Source of the DNA: Polaribacter sp. | GTDB taxonomy: Bacteria; Bacteroidota; Bacteroidia; Flavobacteriales; Flavobacteriaceae | NCBI GenBank assembly: GCA_029245665.1 | Contig: JAQWOW010000028.1 | Location: 1 to 14,627, forward strand | Direction: 5' to 3' | Length of the DNA: 14,627 bases | Part shown: positions 1 through 6,618 of the stretch, in pieces | Numbering within the stretch: the stretch's first letter is position 1 | How the letters are laid out: each line of letters opens with the position of its first letter | The notes under the pieces: model-generated | What the model saw: the letters and a program-made list of their open reading frames with translations, nothing else | Told to the model about the DNA's origin: nothing | Databases searched by the model: none | Translations under genes and position numbers: made by a program

Positions 1-22
1 GATAACACAAACATAATCTCGT

Positions 23-340
23 TCAGTGCAATTTCCTTGCAACGAACAAATTATTTTTCAAAAAATAACTACCACCAAATATTTTAGTTACTTGATTGTT
101 GGTTAATACATTTACAGAAATAGAAACTTGTAAATCAAAATCATTAGAATAATAGTACGTCTTTCTACTTTTACTATAACCAATGTTAGCGTCATAATCT
201 TTTAATTCTTTTATTAATAAGTGTACAGAGCGTTTGCTAATTCTGAGTAACTTTGATAACTCTTTTGGTGTTCCTGTATGTTCTATTGCAATTAAATTGT
301 GTAATTGTTGTAAACGCTCTAGTGTTTTTAGATTTTTCAT
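23..340 (-). CDS. Small HTH protein with a C-terminal double-glycine-like motif
   Basis: A 105-residue protein, probably a DNA-binding regulator. Residues 1-63 look like a DeoR/HTH_11-type winged helix: a leading helix (LERLQQLHNLI), then TPKELSKLLRISKRSVHLLIKEL at about 24-46 as the helix-turn-helix, then a short wing around Y55-Y64 (YSKSRKTYYY). There is no ligand-binding domain. Residues 79-90 read LTNNQVTKIFGG, which resembles the leader end of double-glycine peptides cut by C39-peptidase ABC exporters. A basic 15-residue tail (91-105) follows. No signal peptide or membrane segment is visible. The gene lies 131 bases downstream of a HlyD-type exporter gene on the same strand, with two REP-like palindromes between. 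The start is the ATG at 340, the only sensible one. The HTH call is reasonably firm; the exact family and any export of the tail are inference. Confidence 0.75.
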   Translation of the reverse strand: MKNLKTLERLQQLHNLIAIEHTGTPKELSKLLRISKRSVHLLIKELKDYDANIGYSKSRKTYYYSNDFDLQVSISVNVLTNNQVTKIFGGSYFLKNNLFVARKLH

Positions 341-373
341 AGGTTCTGTTATTTTCTATTTTTTATTTTTGAT

Positions 374-397
374 ATTCCTGCCTACGCATAAATGACA
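374..397. repeat. Degenerate REP-like palindrome, copy 1
   Basis: The 24 bases ATTCCTGCCTACGCATAAATGACA resemble, from general familiarity, short intergenic palindromes dispersed in flavobacterial genomes (ATTCCTGC...GCAGGAATGACA). The right half of the palindrome is damaged here (GCATAAA where GCAGGAA would pair). It shares the ATTC...AATGACA frame and a CTACRC core with the element at 438-463. A role in transcript ends or repeat mobilisation is inference. Confidence 0.5.
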
Positions 398-437
398 GTT
401 ATTTTAAGTTGAAAAATTGATAATATTTATTTTTGAA

Positions 438-463
438 ATTCTTCGACTACACTCAGAATGACA
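438..463. repeat. REP-like palindrome, copy 2
   Basis: The sequence starts ATTCTTCGACTACACTC and ends AGAATGACA, with ATTCT and AGAAT as complementary outer arms. It closely resembles a short repeat I associate with Flavobacteriaceae intergenic regions. It ends 8 bases before the stop codon of the HlyD gene (472-474), so it lies immediately downstream of that gene and could form or protect its transcript end. It is in the same orientation as the copy at 374-397. Confidence 0.55.
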
Positions 464-471
464 AACTTATT

Positions 472-1632
472 TTAGTTCTTTGCAATTTGAGTTGATGGGT
501 TTACCCAATCATCCATTTTATCATATAATAAATCAAAAAGAGAGCGCTCTGTAAGTTCAAAACGAGCATTTACAAGCATTCCTTTTTTTAATTGACCTTT
601 AAATCCGTTTTTTAGCTGTAGAAAATTTTGATCTAATGAGCATAAAACTTTAAACATTGGTGTATTGTTAATCATTTGTACATCGTTTCCTATTGCTGTG
701 ATTTTTCCACTAGCCAATCCCCATTGATTATAATTAAAAGCACTGACTTGAAAATTTACTTTTTTTTCTTTTTTAAGCAAACCTATATCAATTGGGTCGA
801 TATAACATTCGACAATCAAATCTGATTTTGGTGAAATTTCTGCTAATTGAATTCCTATTGAAATAAAACTACCTTTTTCAATTCCTTTTACATTTAATAA
901 CGTTCCTGAAACAGGAGCTTTAACAATGGACAAATTATTGGTTTCCTCTAATTCTACTTGATTGTTTTCTAATTCTTTTAATTGATTTTGATGATTTACT
1001 AGTGCTGCTTGCCAACTACTATGCTGTTGTTTCTTATATTGATTGATTGCATTTAAAGATAAATCGTATTCTAGTTTACTATTATTTAATGCCACTTTTG
1101 CTATTACTCCTTTTTCGAATAATTTTTGACTCCGATTATAATCTTCTTTTATTTTCTGAAAACGAGTATTTAATTCACTCAATTTTTGCTGATAAAAATT
1201 ATATTCATGCTTATATTTTAGCGAATTTAATTTGTTAGCAATTCTTTTTTGATTCGATAAAAGTTTTATATCCTCTATAAATTTTTTAGTTTCGATGAAT
1301 AAACTCCTTGTCGTATTTATTTTTTGAGTAATTGCTAAATTATTAATCATCATCAAAGTATCTCCTTTATTTATTTGACCATTATTTTTAAGTTGATGAA
1401 AAATTACTTTTCCGCTATGACTACTTTGTAAAAGAATTCTTTCTTTATCAGGTCTTATTAATCCTTGAGAAGTATTATAAATAGTTACACTAATAAAAGG
1501 CAAAGAAATCAATGCAACAATTAAAGCGAATAAAATAAAACCATAGATAATTTTACTTTTATTCGTGTGTTTAAATTGATGAACATCAACAGTGTTTTCT
1601 ATAATCTCTTTTGGAAATATTTGCTTTTTCAT
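472..1632 (-). CDS. HlyD-family membrane fusion protein (peptide/bacteriocin exporter adaptor)
   Basis: A periplasmic adaptor that would link an inner-membrane ABC exporter to a TolC-type outer-membrane channel. One N-terminal membrane anchor spans about residues 28-50. Half-lipoyl segments flank a hairpin: about 66-97 (SGKVIFHQL, NKGDTLMMI) and 233-265 (VKAPVSGTL, KGSFISIG). A long charged coiled coil covers about 105-230. A beta-barrel region follows from about 270. The C-terminus (GMLVNARFELTERSLFDLLYDKMDDWVNP region, 351-379) is the signature I associate with adaptors of peptidase-containing bacteriocin/RiPP exporters rather than RND efflux pumps. The length of 386 residues is normal for the family. 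No ABC transporter or TolC gene is in the window; one could lie left of position 1 beyond the HTH gene. It diverges from the Xre gene at 1864. The substrate is unknown. Confidence 0.88.
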   Translation of the reverse strand: MKKQIFPKEIIENTVDVHQFKHTNKSKIIYGFILFALIVALISLPFISVTIYNTSQGLIRPDKERILLQSSHSGKVIFHQLKNNGQINKGDTLMMINNLAITQKINTTRSLFIETKKFIEDIKLLSNQKRIANKLNSLKYKHEYNFYQQKLSELNTRFQKIKEDYNRSQKLFEKGVIAKVALNNSKLEYDLSLNAINQYKKQQHSSWQAALVNHQNQLKELENNQVELEETNNLSIVKAPVSGTLLNVKGIEKGSFISIGIQLAEISPKSDLIVECYIDPIDIGLLKKEKKVNFQVSAFNYNQWGLASGKITAIGNDVQMINNTPMFKVLCSLDQNFLQLKNGFKGQLKKGMLVNARFELTERSLFDLLYDKMDDWVNPSTQIAKN

Positions 1633-1742
1633 TTTTTATTTTGGCAATTTTAAAATCATTTATAGCTTTATGATTTGTAAACATAGAAAAGAAATAATGA
1701 CTTGTCAATATCAAAAAATGAGTAAATTATACCTTTTTACAC

Positions 1743-1758
1743 TCACTGAAAACAGTGA
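1743..1758. promoter_or_regulatory. Perfect inverted repeat in the HlyD/Xre divergent gap
   Basis: TCACTG-AAAA-CAGTGA is an uninterrupted 6-base inverted repeat with a 4-base spacer, lying 111 bases upstream of the HlyD start and 106 bases upstream of the Xre start. Its symmetry and place between divergent genes fit an operator, possibly for the neighbouring Xre protein. It could also form a small hairpin. No binding data exist, and the assignment is inference. Confidence 0.35.
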
Positions 1759-1794
1759 TAAATGCCACCATTATAATACCCCAAAAATTGTCTA

Positions 1795-1825
1795 TTGTAT
1801 GGTTTAAAAACATTCTATATCTTTA
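1795..1825 (+). promoter_or_regulatory. Possible Bacteroidota-type promoter for the Xre gene
   Basis: A TTG at 1795-1797 is followed after 20 bases by TATCTTTA (1818-1825), one mismatch from the Bacteroidota -7 consensus TAnnTTTG. The expected transcript start would be near 1832, about 30 bases before the ATG at 1864. This arrangement favours the start at 1864 over an in-frame ATG at 1795, which would overlap the -33 element. In DNA this AT-rich, chance matches are common. Confidence 0.3.
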
Positions 1826-1863
1826 TTAAAAAATTCTCCCCCCATAATTATCATATATTATTT

Positions 1864-2070
1864 ATGGAAATTCTAGAAAAAGTAAGAAAGAGAATTAGAA
1901 GTCTTAGATTAGAAAAAGAGTATACTCAGGATTATGTTGGAGATCGATTAGGAATAAGTCAAAAATCATATCATCGCTTAGAAAATGGTAAAAGTCAATT
2001 AAAAGTAAAAACACTATTAAAATTATCTACAATTTTAGAAGTAGACATTACTTATTTTTTAAAGTTGTAA
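1864..2070 (+). CDS. Small Xre-family HTH transcriptional regulator
   Basis: A 68-residue protein made almost entirely of one Cro/C1-type helix-turn-helix. The fold markers are RIRSLRLEKEYTQDYVGDRL (10-29), GISQKSYHRLENGKS (30-44, the recognition helix region) and LLKLSTILEVDITYFLK at the end (the usual final helices). Nothing follows the domain, so it is a minimal DNA-binding protein like those that control small accessory modules. I start it at the ATG at 1864 because translation from the upstream in-frame ATG at 1795 would add 23 residues with no family resemblance and would run through the likely promoter. It diverges from the HlyD gene and converges on DUF4835. A TCACTG/CAGTGA inverted repeat upstream may be its operator. 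The HTH assignment is firm; the targets are unknown. Confidence 0.85.
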   Translation: MEILEKVRKRIRSLRLEKEYTQDYVGDRLGISQKSYHRLENGKSQLKVKTLLKLSTILEVDITYFLKL

Positions 2071-2120
2071 AATAATGGCTTATCTATTTTAAAAAAAGCA
2101 ACGAAATTTAATATTTTTTT

Positions 2121-3011
2121 TTAATTAATATTTTTCCACTTAGAATTGTTATTCGGAGATATTTTTTTAACCATTTGAGTGAGTCTCTTTTGACTGTTTG
2201 TAACAGGACCATCTGAATACATATTTACAATCTCGTCTGATTTTGCATCAAAAAACAAACGTATCAAATAATTTCCAACGGTTTTATTATAAATACTTTC
2301 TAGAGATAGAATCGCATTTTCAATCGTCTGTTTTCCCTTTTTTTTGTTTGAAGAGAAAACGTCTAATCCAAGTCTATGATATGTATAGGTTGCAGCTCTA
2401 TAAGGTCTTAGTTTAGGAGACAATAAATTGTCTATCAACAAAAAACGATTTTGTTTACCTACAACATTTTGCCAAGAAGCCAATCCGCTTTGTTGCGCTT
2501 GTAACATTACATTTTGAGCCTCTTTTAAATATACCTCTCCTCCATTCCTTTTAAAAGTATCTGCATCTGCACCTAAAATTATATTTGCATAAAAAACAAT
2601 GGTAGAAATTAGATTACTATCAAATGAGTTTCTATTGTAAATTAATGGATCGAACTCATTGTATTTAAAATTAAAATCATTGTCTTTTAAATTTAAGATC
2701 GGTGATGCATATGAAGAATCATAAACGGGTCTTGAAGATTGAACTTGTAGTGTTGCTTTAAAAGTATTTGATGCTCTCGAACTAATAATAATAGTGAATG
2801 CACAATCAATTCTTTCTTCGGGTTTTACTTCTTTAGTTGTCCACTTTGTTTGATTAACAAACTCTGTTAAAGACTTCTCTAAAGTTTTAAAAATCTGAGT
2901 GTTTGAGCCTTGAACTTGGTTATAATTTACAGTAACCAAACAATTTAGTTCTTGCGATTTCAACAAAGAAATCGAAAAGAATAAGAGTAAAAAGAATCCA
3001 AGTTTACGCAT
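2121..3011 (-). CDS. DUF4835 family secreted protein
   Basis: A 296-residue protein with a clear N-terminal signal peptide (MRKLGFFLLLFFSISLLKS, cleavage near residue 19, before QELN), so it acts in the periplasm or beyond. There is no lipobox and no later membrane segment. I recognise it as the DUF4835 family by its size, the LNCLVTVNY start of the mature part, the TIIISSRAS and LQVQSSRPVYDSSY strands, and its place directly after coaBC. The function is not established. Its start codon overlaps the end of coaBC by 8 bases (3004-3011), so the two are translationally coupled and belong to the bamD-rpoZ-coaBC transcript. That neighbourhood suggests an envelope-related role, which is inference. 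In many related genomes I recall recN following it; here the next gene is an unrelated, convergent Xre gene. Confidence 0.85.
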   Translation of the reverse strand: MRKLGFFLLLFFSISLLKSQELNCLVTVNYNQVQGSNTQIFKTLEKSLTEFVNQTKWTTKEVKPEERIDCAFTIIISSRASNTFKATLQVQSSRPVYDSSYASPILNLKDNDFNFKYNEFDPLIYNRNSFDSNLISTIVFYANIILGADADTFKRNGGEVYLKEAQNVMLQAQQSGLASWQNVVGKQNRFLLIDNLLSPKLRPYRAATYTYHRLGLDVFSSNKKKGKQTIENAILSLESIYNKTVGNYLIRLFFDAKSDEIVNMYSDGPVTNSQKRLTQMVKKISPNNNSKWKNIN

Positions 3012-4215
3012 TTATCTTGTTTAAAATTTCATTTATAATATCTTTAGCAACTTCAACTTTGGATTTTAAATCAAATGATTTCTCATTCAAATCTTTATCA
3101 ATAAAAGTAATTTTATTTGTGTCAGTTGCAAAACCAGCACCATTATCTTGCAAAGAATTCAATACGATTGCATCTAAATTCTTTCTTTTTAATTTTCTTT
3201 TTGCATTTTCTAACTCATTATTTGTTTCCAATGCAAAACCGACTAAAAACTGATGTTTTTTCATCTTACCTAAAGAGGCTAATATATCTTTGGTAGGCAT
3301 CAACTCAATCTCTAACGCTGAAACTTTCTTTTTTATTTTCTGTATAGCAATTTTTTTTGGTCTGAAATCTGCAACAGCAGCAGAAAGAATTGCAATATCT
3401 ACATCAGTATAGTATTGGTGTGCTGCATTGCTCATTTCTTCGGCAGAAACAACATCAATTCTATGCACTAAAGAATGTGTAATTTGTTGATGACTCGGAC
3501 CAGAAATTAAATAAACTTCAGCTCCCAAATTAGCTGCTACTTTGGCAATTGCAAAACCCATTTTACCAGAAGAATGATTTCCTATAAACCGAACTGGATC
3601 AATTGCTTCAAAAGTAGGGCCGGCAGTTAATAAAATTTTTTTTCCTTTTAAAGGTAATTTTAATAAGATGTCATTCTCTATAAATGACACAATATCTTCG
3701 GGTTCTGCCATTCTTCCTTCTCCTACTAAGCCACTTGCTAACTCACCTGAAGTTGCAGGAATAACCACATTTCCAAAAGCGTGTAATTTTTCTAAGTTTT
3801 CTTTGGTAGAGGGATGAATGTACATGTCTAAATCCATTGCTGGAGCCAAATAAACTGGGCATTTTGCAGAGAGATAAGTAGCCAACAATAAATTATCACA
3901 GGTCCCATTTGCCATTTTAGACAGTGTGTTTGCAGATGCTGGTGCAACCAACATATAGTCTGCCCAAAGACCTAACTCTACATGATTGTTCCACAATTCA
4001 TTTTCATCTTTTGTATCATAAAAAGTTGAGTGAACAGGGTTCTTAGAAAGTGTAGAAAGAGTAAGAGGTGTTATAAAATCTTTAGACGCAGGAGTCATAA
4101 TAATTTTGACTTCTGCGTCTAATTTTATAAATAAACGAACTAAACTAGCCGTTTTATAAGCGGCAATTCCAGCAGTAATTGCTATCAGAATTTTTTTACC
4201 ACTTAAAACAGACAT
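3004..4215 (-). CDS. coaBC: Bifunctional phosphopantothenoylcysteine decarboxylase / phosphopantothenate-cysteine ligase
   Basis: A cytosolic coenzyme A synthesis enzyme of 403 residues, normal for the fusion. The N-terminal half (about 1-185) is the FMN-dependent decarboxylase CoaC: ITAGIAAYK at 13-21, the conserved His in NNHVELG (H78), APASANTLSKMANG at 91-104, and the PAMDLDMY loop at 125-132. The C-terminal half is the ligase CoaB: LTAGPTFEAIDPVRFIGNHSSGKMG at 196-220 with N213, SAAVADFRPK at 278-287, the lysine-rich KIKKK at 293-297, and VGFALETN at 325-332. Compared with the E. coli enzyme as I recall it, the loop Asn (N125) is Asp128 and the Cys158 position (ACG) reads ASG, Ser161. 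Both may be lineage features. The start ATG shares its A with the stop of rpoZ (TAATG), indicating coupled translation. Confidence 0.96.
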   Translation of the reverse strand: MSVLSGKKILIAITAGIAAYKTASLVRLFIKLDAEVKIIMTPASKDFITPLTLSTLSKNPVHSTFYDTKDENELWNNHVELGLWADYMLVAPASANTLSKMANGTCDNLLLATYLSAKCPVYLAPAMDLDMYIHPSTKENLEKLHAFGNVVIPATSGELASGLVGEGRMAEPEDIVSFIENDILLKLPLKGKKILLTAGPTFEAIDPVRFIGNHSSGKMGFAIAKVAANLGAEVYLISGPSHQQITHSLVHRIDVVSAEEMSNAAHQYYTDVDIAILSAAVADFRPKKIAIQKIKKKVSALEIELMPTKDILASLGKMKKHQFLVGFALETNNELENAKRKLKRKNLDAIVLNSLQDNGAGFATDTNKITFIDKDLNEKSFDLKSKVEVAKDIINEILNKINA

Positions 4216-4535
4216 TATTCTGCGTCTGGAGTTCTAAAATATACTTTGTCATTCAACCATTCATCAACTGCAATTGCTGTTGGTTTAGGCAATCTTTCGT
4301 AAAATTTAGAAACTTCTATTTGTTCTTTATTTTCAAAAACCTCTTCTAAACTATCATTGTAAGTAGCAAACTCATCTAATTTATCAACCAACTCTTTCTT
4401 TAAATCTCCATTGATTTGAGTTGCTCTTTTTGCGATAATAGAAATCGCTTCATAAATATTTTGTGTTGGAGCTTCTACTTCATTTTTATCATAAGTAATG
4501 GTACTTAATGATGCTTTTGTATCTTTATAATCCAT
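4215..4535 (-). CDS. rpoZ: DNA-directed RNA polymerase subunit omega (Bacteroidota type)
   Basis: A 106-residue omega subunit, which helps fold and hold the beta-prime subunit in RNA polymerase. The key stretch is QNIYEAISIIAKRATQING at 25-43, matching the omega helix pattern (N-x-[YF]-E-x-x-x-x-[AV]-[AS]-x-R-A-x-Q-[IL]). The remainder is typical of the Bacteroidota version: a charged helix at about 44-70, SKFYERLPKPTAIAVDEWL at about 76-94, and a short acidic end. It has none of the extras of the E. coli protein and is easily missed by models trained on Proteobacteria. It lies 9 bases after bamD and overlaps the coaBC start by one base, so it is the second gene of the bamD-rpoZ-coaBC-DUF4835 transcript. 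Placement between bamD and coaBC supports the call as strongly as the sequence does. Confidence 0.88.
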   Translation of the reverse strand: MDYKDTKASLSTITYDKNEVEAPTQNIYEAISIIAKRATQINGDLKKELVDKLDEFATYNDSLEEVFENKEQIEVSKFYERLPKPTAIAVDEWLNDKVYFRTPDAE

Positions 4536-4544
4536 AATTAATTA

Positions 4545-5408
4545 TTATTTCTTTAATGAGTTTTGATATTCTTTCTGTTTTGCAATTAAATTTTCTGACT
4601 CTTTATTTTCTGCATTTAATGTGTTCAGCATCTTATTAGCATCTTCCATAAATTTAGATTCAGGATAATTTCTTACGAGCTTCTCATACGCCTCTTTGGC
4701 ATCTTTTATACGTACTGGTTTTCTTCTATAGGTACTCTTTAAAACAAAATCATGAGCTGCTTTTAATCTAAAATACAGCGCTTCTTCTTTAAATTCTGAC
4801 CCAAGATAGTCTGATAATAAGTTATCAAAAGCCTGAATCGCTGCCTTGTAATTTCTTAAATCGTAATCTGCTGTTCTGTAATAGGTTTTTGCAATTTCAA
4901 AATATTTCTTTTGAAGCTTATATCTTAATTCTTTATAATGCTTATTGGCTTCATCTAATTTATCAGAATCTGGGTACTCATTGATAAAACTCTGAAAAGA
5001 ATTGAGCGCTTTATTTGTATCTGTTGGATCTAAGCTAAAAGAAGGTGATGCTAATTTATAGCTGTAAGCAGAGAGAAATGATGCTTCTTCTTTTTTAGAG
5101 CTCTTTGGATAATTTTTTGCAAATCGATCAAAATAATAGCCTGAAATACTGTAGTTTTTCTCGTTAAAATTAGATTGAGCTTCCATAAATTGGATTCGTT
5201 CCATTTGAGGTTTACCTCTGTATGCTGGTTTGATTTTCTCAAACAAACGTATTGCTTTGCTATAGTTATTAACTTCATACATTTTAGTAGCCATTTTATA
5301 TTGCTCTTCAGATGTACCTTTGTTTAATACTTTTTGATATTCTCCACAAGAAGATAATACAAGTGAGAAGATCAATAAATACGCTATATTTTTAATTTTT
5401 TGCATCAT
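4545..5408 (-). CDS. bamD: Outer membrane protein assembly factor BamD
   Basis: A 287-residue lipoprotein of the BAM complex, which inserts beta-barrel proteins into the outer membrane. The signal peptide ends in the lipobox LVLSSC with Cys21, after MMQKIKNIAYLLIFS. The mature part is helical with TPR-type pairs: EEQYKMATKMYEVNNYSKAI at 34-53 (first repeat), then repeats around 70-100 (NYPKSSKKEEASFLSAYSY), 133-160 (FINEYPDSDKLDEANKHY), 166-200 and 235-262 (VRNYPESKFMEDANKML). The phrase YPxS before an acidic helix recurs, as in other BamD/ComL proteins. The tail from 264 is a charged helix. The start may be the ATG at 5408 or the adjacent ATG at 5405; both keep the signal peptide. It is the first gene of the four-gene transcript, with a 231-base AT-rich gap upstream. 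Confidence 0.94.
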   Translation of the reverse strand: MMQKIKNIAYLLIFSLVLSSCGEYQKVLNKGTSEEQYKMATKMYEVNNYSKAIRLFEKIKPAYRGKPQMERIQFMEAQSNFNEKNYSISGYYFDRFAKNYPKSSKKEEASFLSAYSYKLASPSFSLDPTDTNKALNSFQSFINEYPDSDKLDEANKHYKELRYKLQKKYFEIAKTYYRTADYDLRNYKAAIQAFDNLLSDYLGSEFKEEALYFRLKAAHDFVLKSTYRRKPVRIKDAKEAYEKLVRNYPESKFMEDANKMLNTLNAENKESENLIAKQKEYQNSLKK

Positions 5409-5624
5409 GCAAAATTAGTGATTAAATATGGATTAATAAAACGTTTTTTTTTACTGTAAATTGTAGTAACTTATGTTTGTATAAAAAACGCAAAAAAAGA
5501 GTTTAGAAGATACTAAAAATTTGTTAATATTATAAGTAAATTGAAAGTTGAAAAACAACTGTTTAATGAATCTTAAAAAAAATAAAAACATCCTCTCTAC
5601 TCTAGGCAGGTATTAATATCAACT

Positions 5625-5658
5625 TTATCCACACTATTTTTATTTAAGATTGTCCACA
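5625..5658. promoter_or_regulatory. DnaA-box pair (one perfect, one near match)
   Basis: TTATCCACA at 5625-5633 is the exact classical DnaA-box sequence, and TTGTCCACA at 5650-5658 differs at one base in the same orientation, 25 bases apart start to start. The first is in the gap after dapA; the second is within the last codons of dapA. A very AT-rich stretch lies to the left. Two boxes are too few to call an origin; DnaA titration, local regulation or chance are alternatives. Confidence 0.3.
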
Positions 5659-6518
5659 AATTCAGCTATTTTAGAAGAAAGTGCAGCACTTGTTTTTACA
5701 AGAGGTAAGCGCACACTATTGCTACAGATATTTAATTCTTGTAAAACTGTTTTAATTCCTGCTGGGTTGTTCTCTTCAAAAATAGAGTCTACAACGTTCA
5801 TCAATTTGAAATGAATATCATACCCTTCTTTATTGTTTCCTTTTAAACCATGATTAATCATGGTAGAAAACTCTTTTGGAAATGCTTGTCCGATGACAGA
5901 TATAACACCAGAACCTCCAGCTAACACAACACCTAGAGCTAAATCATCATCACCAGATATGATTAAAAAATCGGATGGTTTATCTTTTAATAATGTATAA
6001 TATTGTTGTTTATTATTTCCTGCTTCTTTAACAGCAACAATATTTGTAAAGTCGTTTGCCAAACGTAAAGTTGTTGCAGGCTCCATATTTTTTGCAGTTC
6101 TACCAGGAACATTGTATAAAATTACAGGTAAGTCTGTGGCAGTTGCAATGGCTTTAAAGTGTTGGTAAAATCCTTCTTGGGTGGGTTTGCTGTAATAAGG
6201 TGCAACAGAAAGTATTCCATCTATACCTGTAAAATCTCTCGTTTTTAATTCTTCTATAACCAAAGCAGTATTAGTCCCTCCAACCCCTAAAACCAGTGGT
6301 AAACGTTTATTATTTGCTTTAATAATTACATCTATAATTTCTTGTTTTTCTTCTTGTGTTATTGTTCCGCTTTCACCAGTTGTACCATTGACCACTAAAT
6401 AATCTATGCCGTTTTCAACAGTGTAGTTTACCAATTTTATGAGTGCATCAAAATCGACACTTAAATCCTCTTTAAAAGGGGTTACCAAAGCGACTCCTGT
6501 TCCAATAAATTTTTGCAT
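5640..6518 (-). CDS. dapA: 4-hydroxy-tetrahydrodipicolinate synthase
   Basis: Condenses pyruvate with aspartate semialdehyde, the first committed step to diaminopimelate and lysine; it acts in the cytosol. It is 292 residues, the normal family length, forming a TIM barrel. The motifs are all present: GTGVALVTPF at 6-15, NGTTGES at 44-50 (T46 and T47), VAPYYSKPTQEGFYQHF at 105-121, YNVPGRTA with Tyr135 and Arg140, and VAVKEAGN with the Schiff-base Lys164. ISGDDD follows at 187-192. It begins at the ATG at 6518. The gene is 100 bases after the DUF6913 gene and probably shares its transcript. Downstream lies an AT-rich gap before bamD. No lysine riboswitch or attenuator was seen in the 100-base upstream gap. 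The N-acetylneuraminate lyase alternative is disfavoured by the full DapA motif set. Confidence 0.96.
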   Translation of the reverse strand: MQKFIGTGVALVTPFKEDLSVDFDALIKLVNYTVENGIDYLVVNGTTGESGTITQEEKQEIIDVIIKANNKRLPLVLGVGGTNTALVIEELKTRDFTGIDGILSVAPYYSKPTQEGFYQHFKAIATATDLPVILYNVPGRTAKNMEPATTLRLANDFTNIVAVKEAGNNKQQYYTLLKDKPSDFLIISGDDDLALGVVLAGGSGVISVIGQAFPKEFSTMINHGLKGNNKEGYDIHFKLMNVVDSIFEENNPAGIKTVLQELNICSNSVRLPLVKTSAALSSKIAEFVDNLK

Positions 6519-6618
6519 TTCGAATGTATTTTATAGGGTGTAAAACTACAATATTAAGATGAAATTAAGATCGATATCGTGAATTCTTCTAAAGAATAAA
6601 CAACTTTATTATTAAAGT

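Noticed and set aside
1697..1807. A 36-codon plus-strand reading frame (inner start at 1718) in the HlyD/Xre gap, considered as a precursor peptide
   Set aside because: It has no double-glycine or other leader motif, no gene-like codon signal, and it contains the palindrome at 1743-1758 and overlaps the likely Xre promoter. It could be revisited if homologues show conservation.
1795..1863. Longer start for the Xre protein at the ATG at 1795
   Set aside because: The 23 extra residues show no family resemblance and the region holds a plausible promoter; the ATG at 1864 gives a canonical short Xre protein.
2092..2121. A-run/T-run stretch between convergent Xre and DUF4835 as a bidirectional terminator
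   Set aside because: Only low-complexity A and T runs with no GC-containing stem; it cannot be separated from background composition.
5410..5417. Exact TAATTTTG (-7-type element, minus strand) just before the bamD start
   Set aside because: It is too close to the start codon for a leader, and no TTG lies 17-23 bases upstream; likely chance.
5451..5591. A 46-codon minus-strand reading frame in the gap between dapA and bamD
   Set aside because: Very rich in Phe, Leu and Asn as expected from random AT-rich DNA; no motif or family resemblance.
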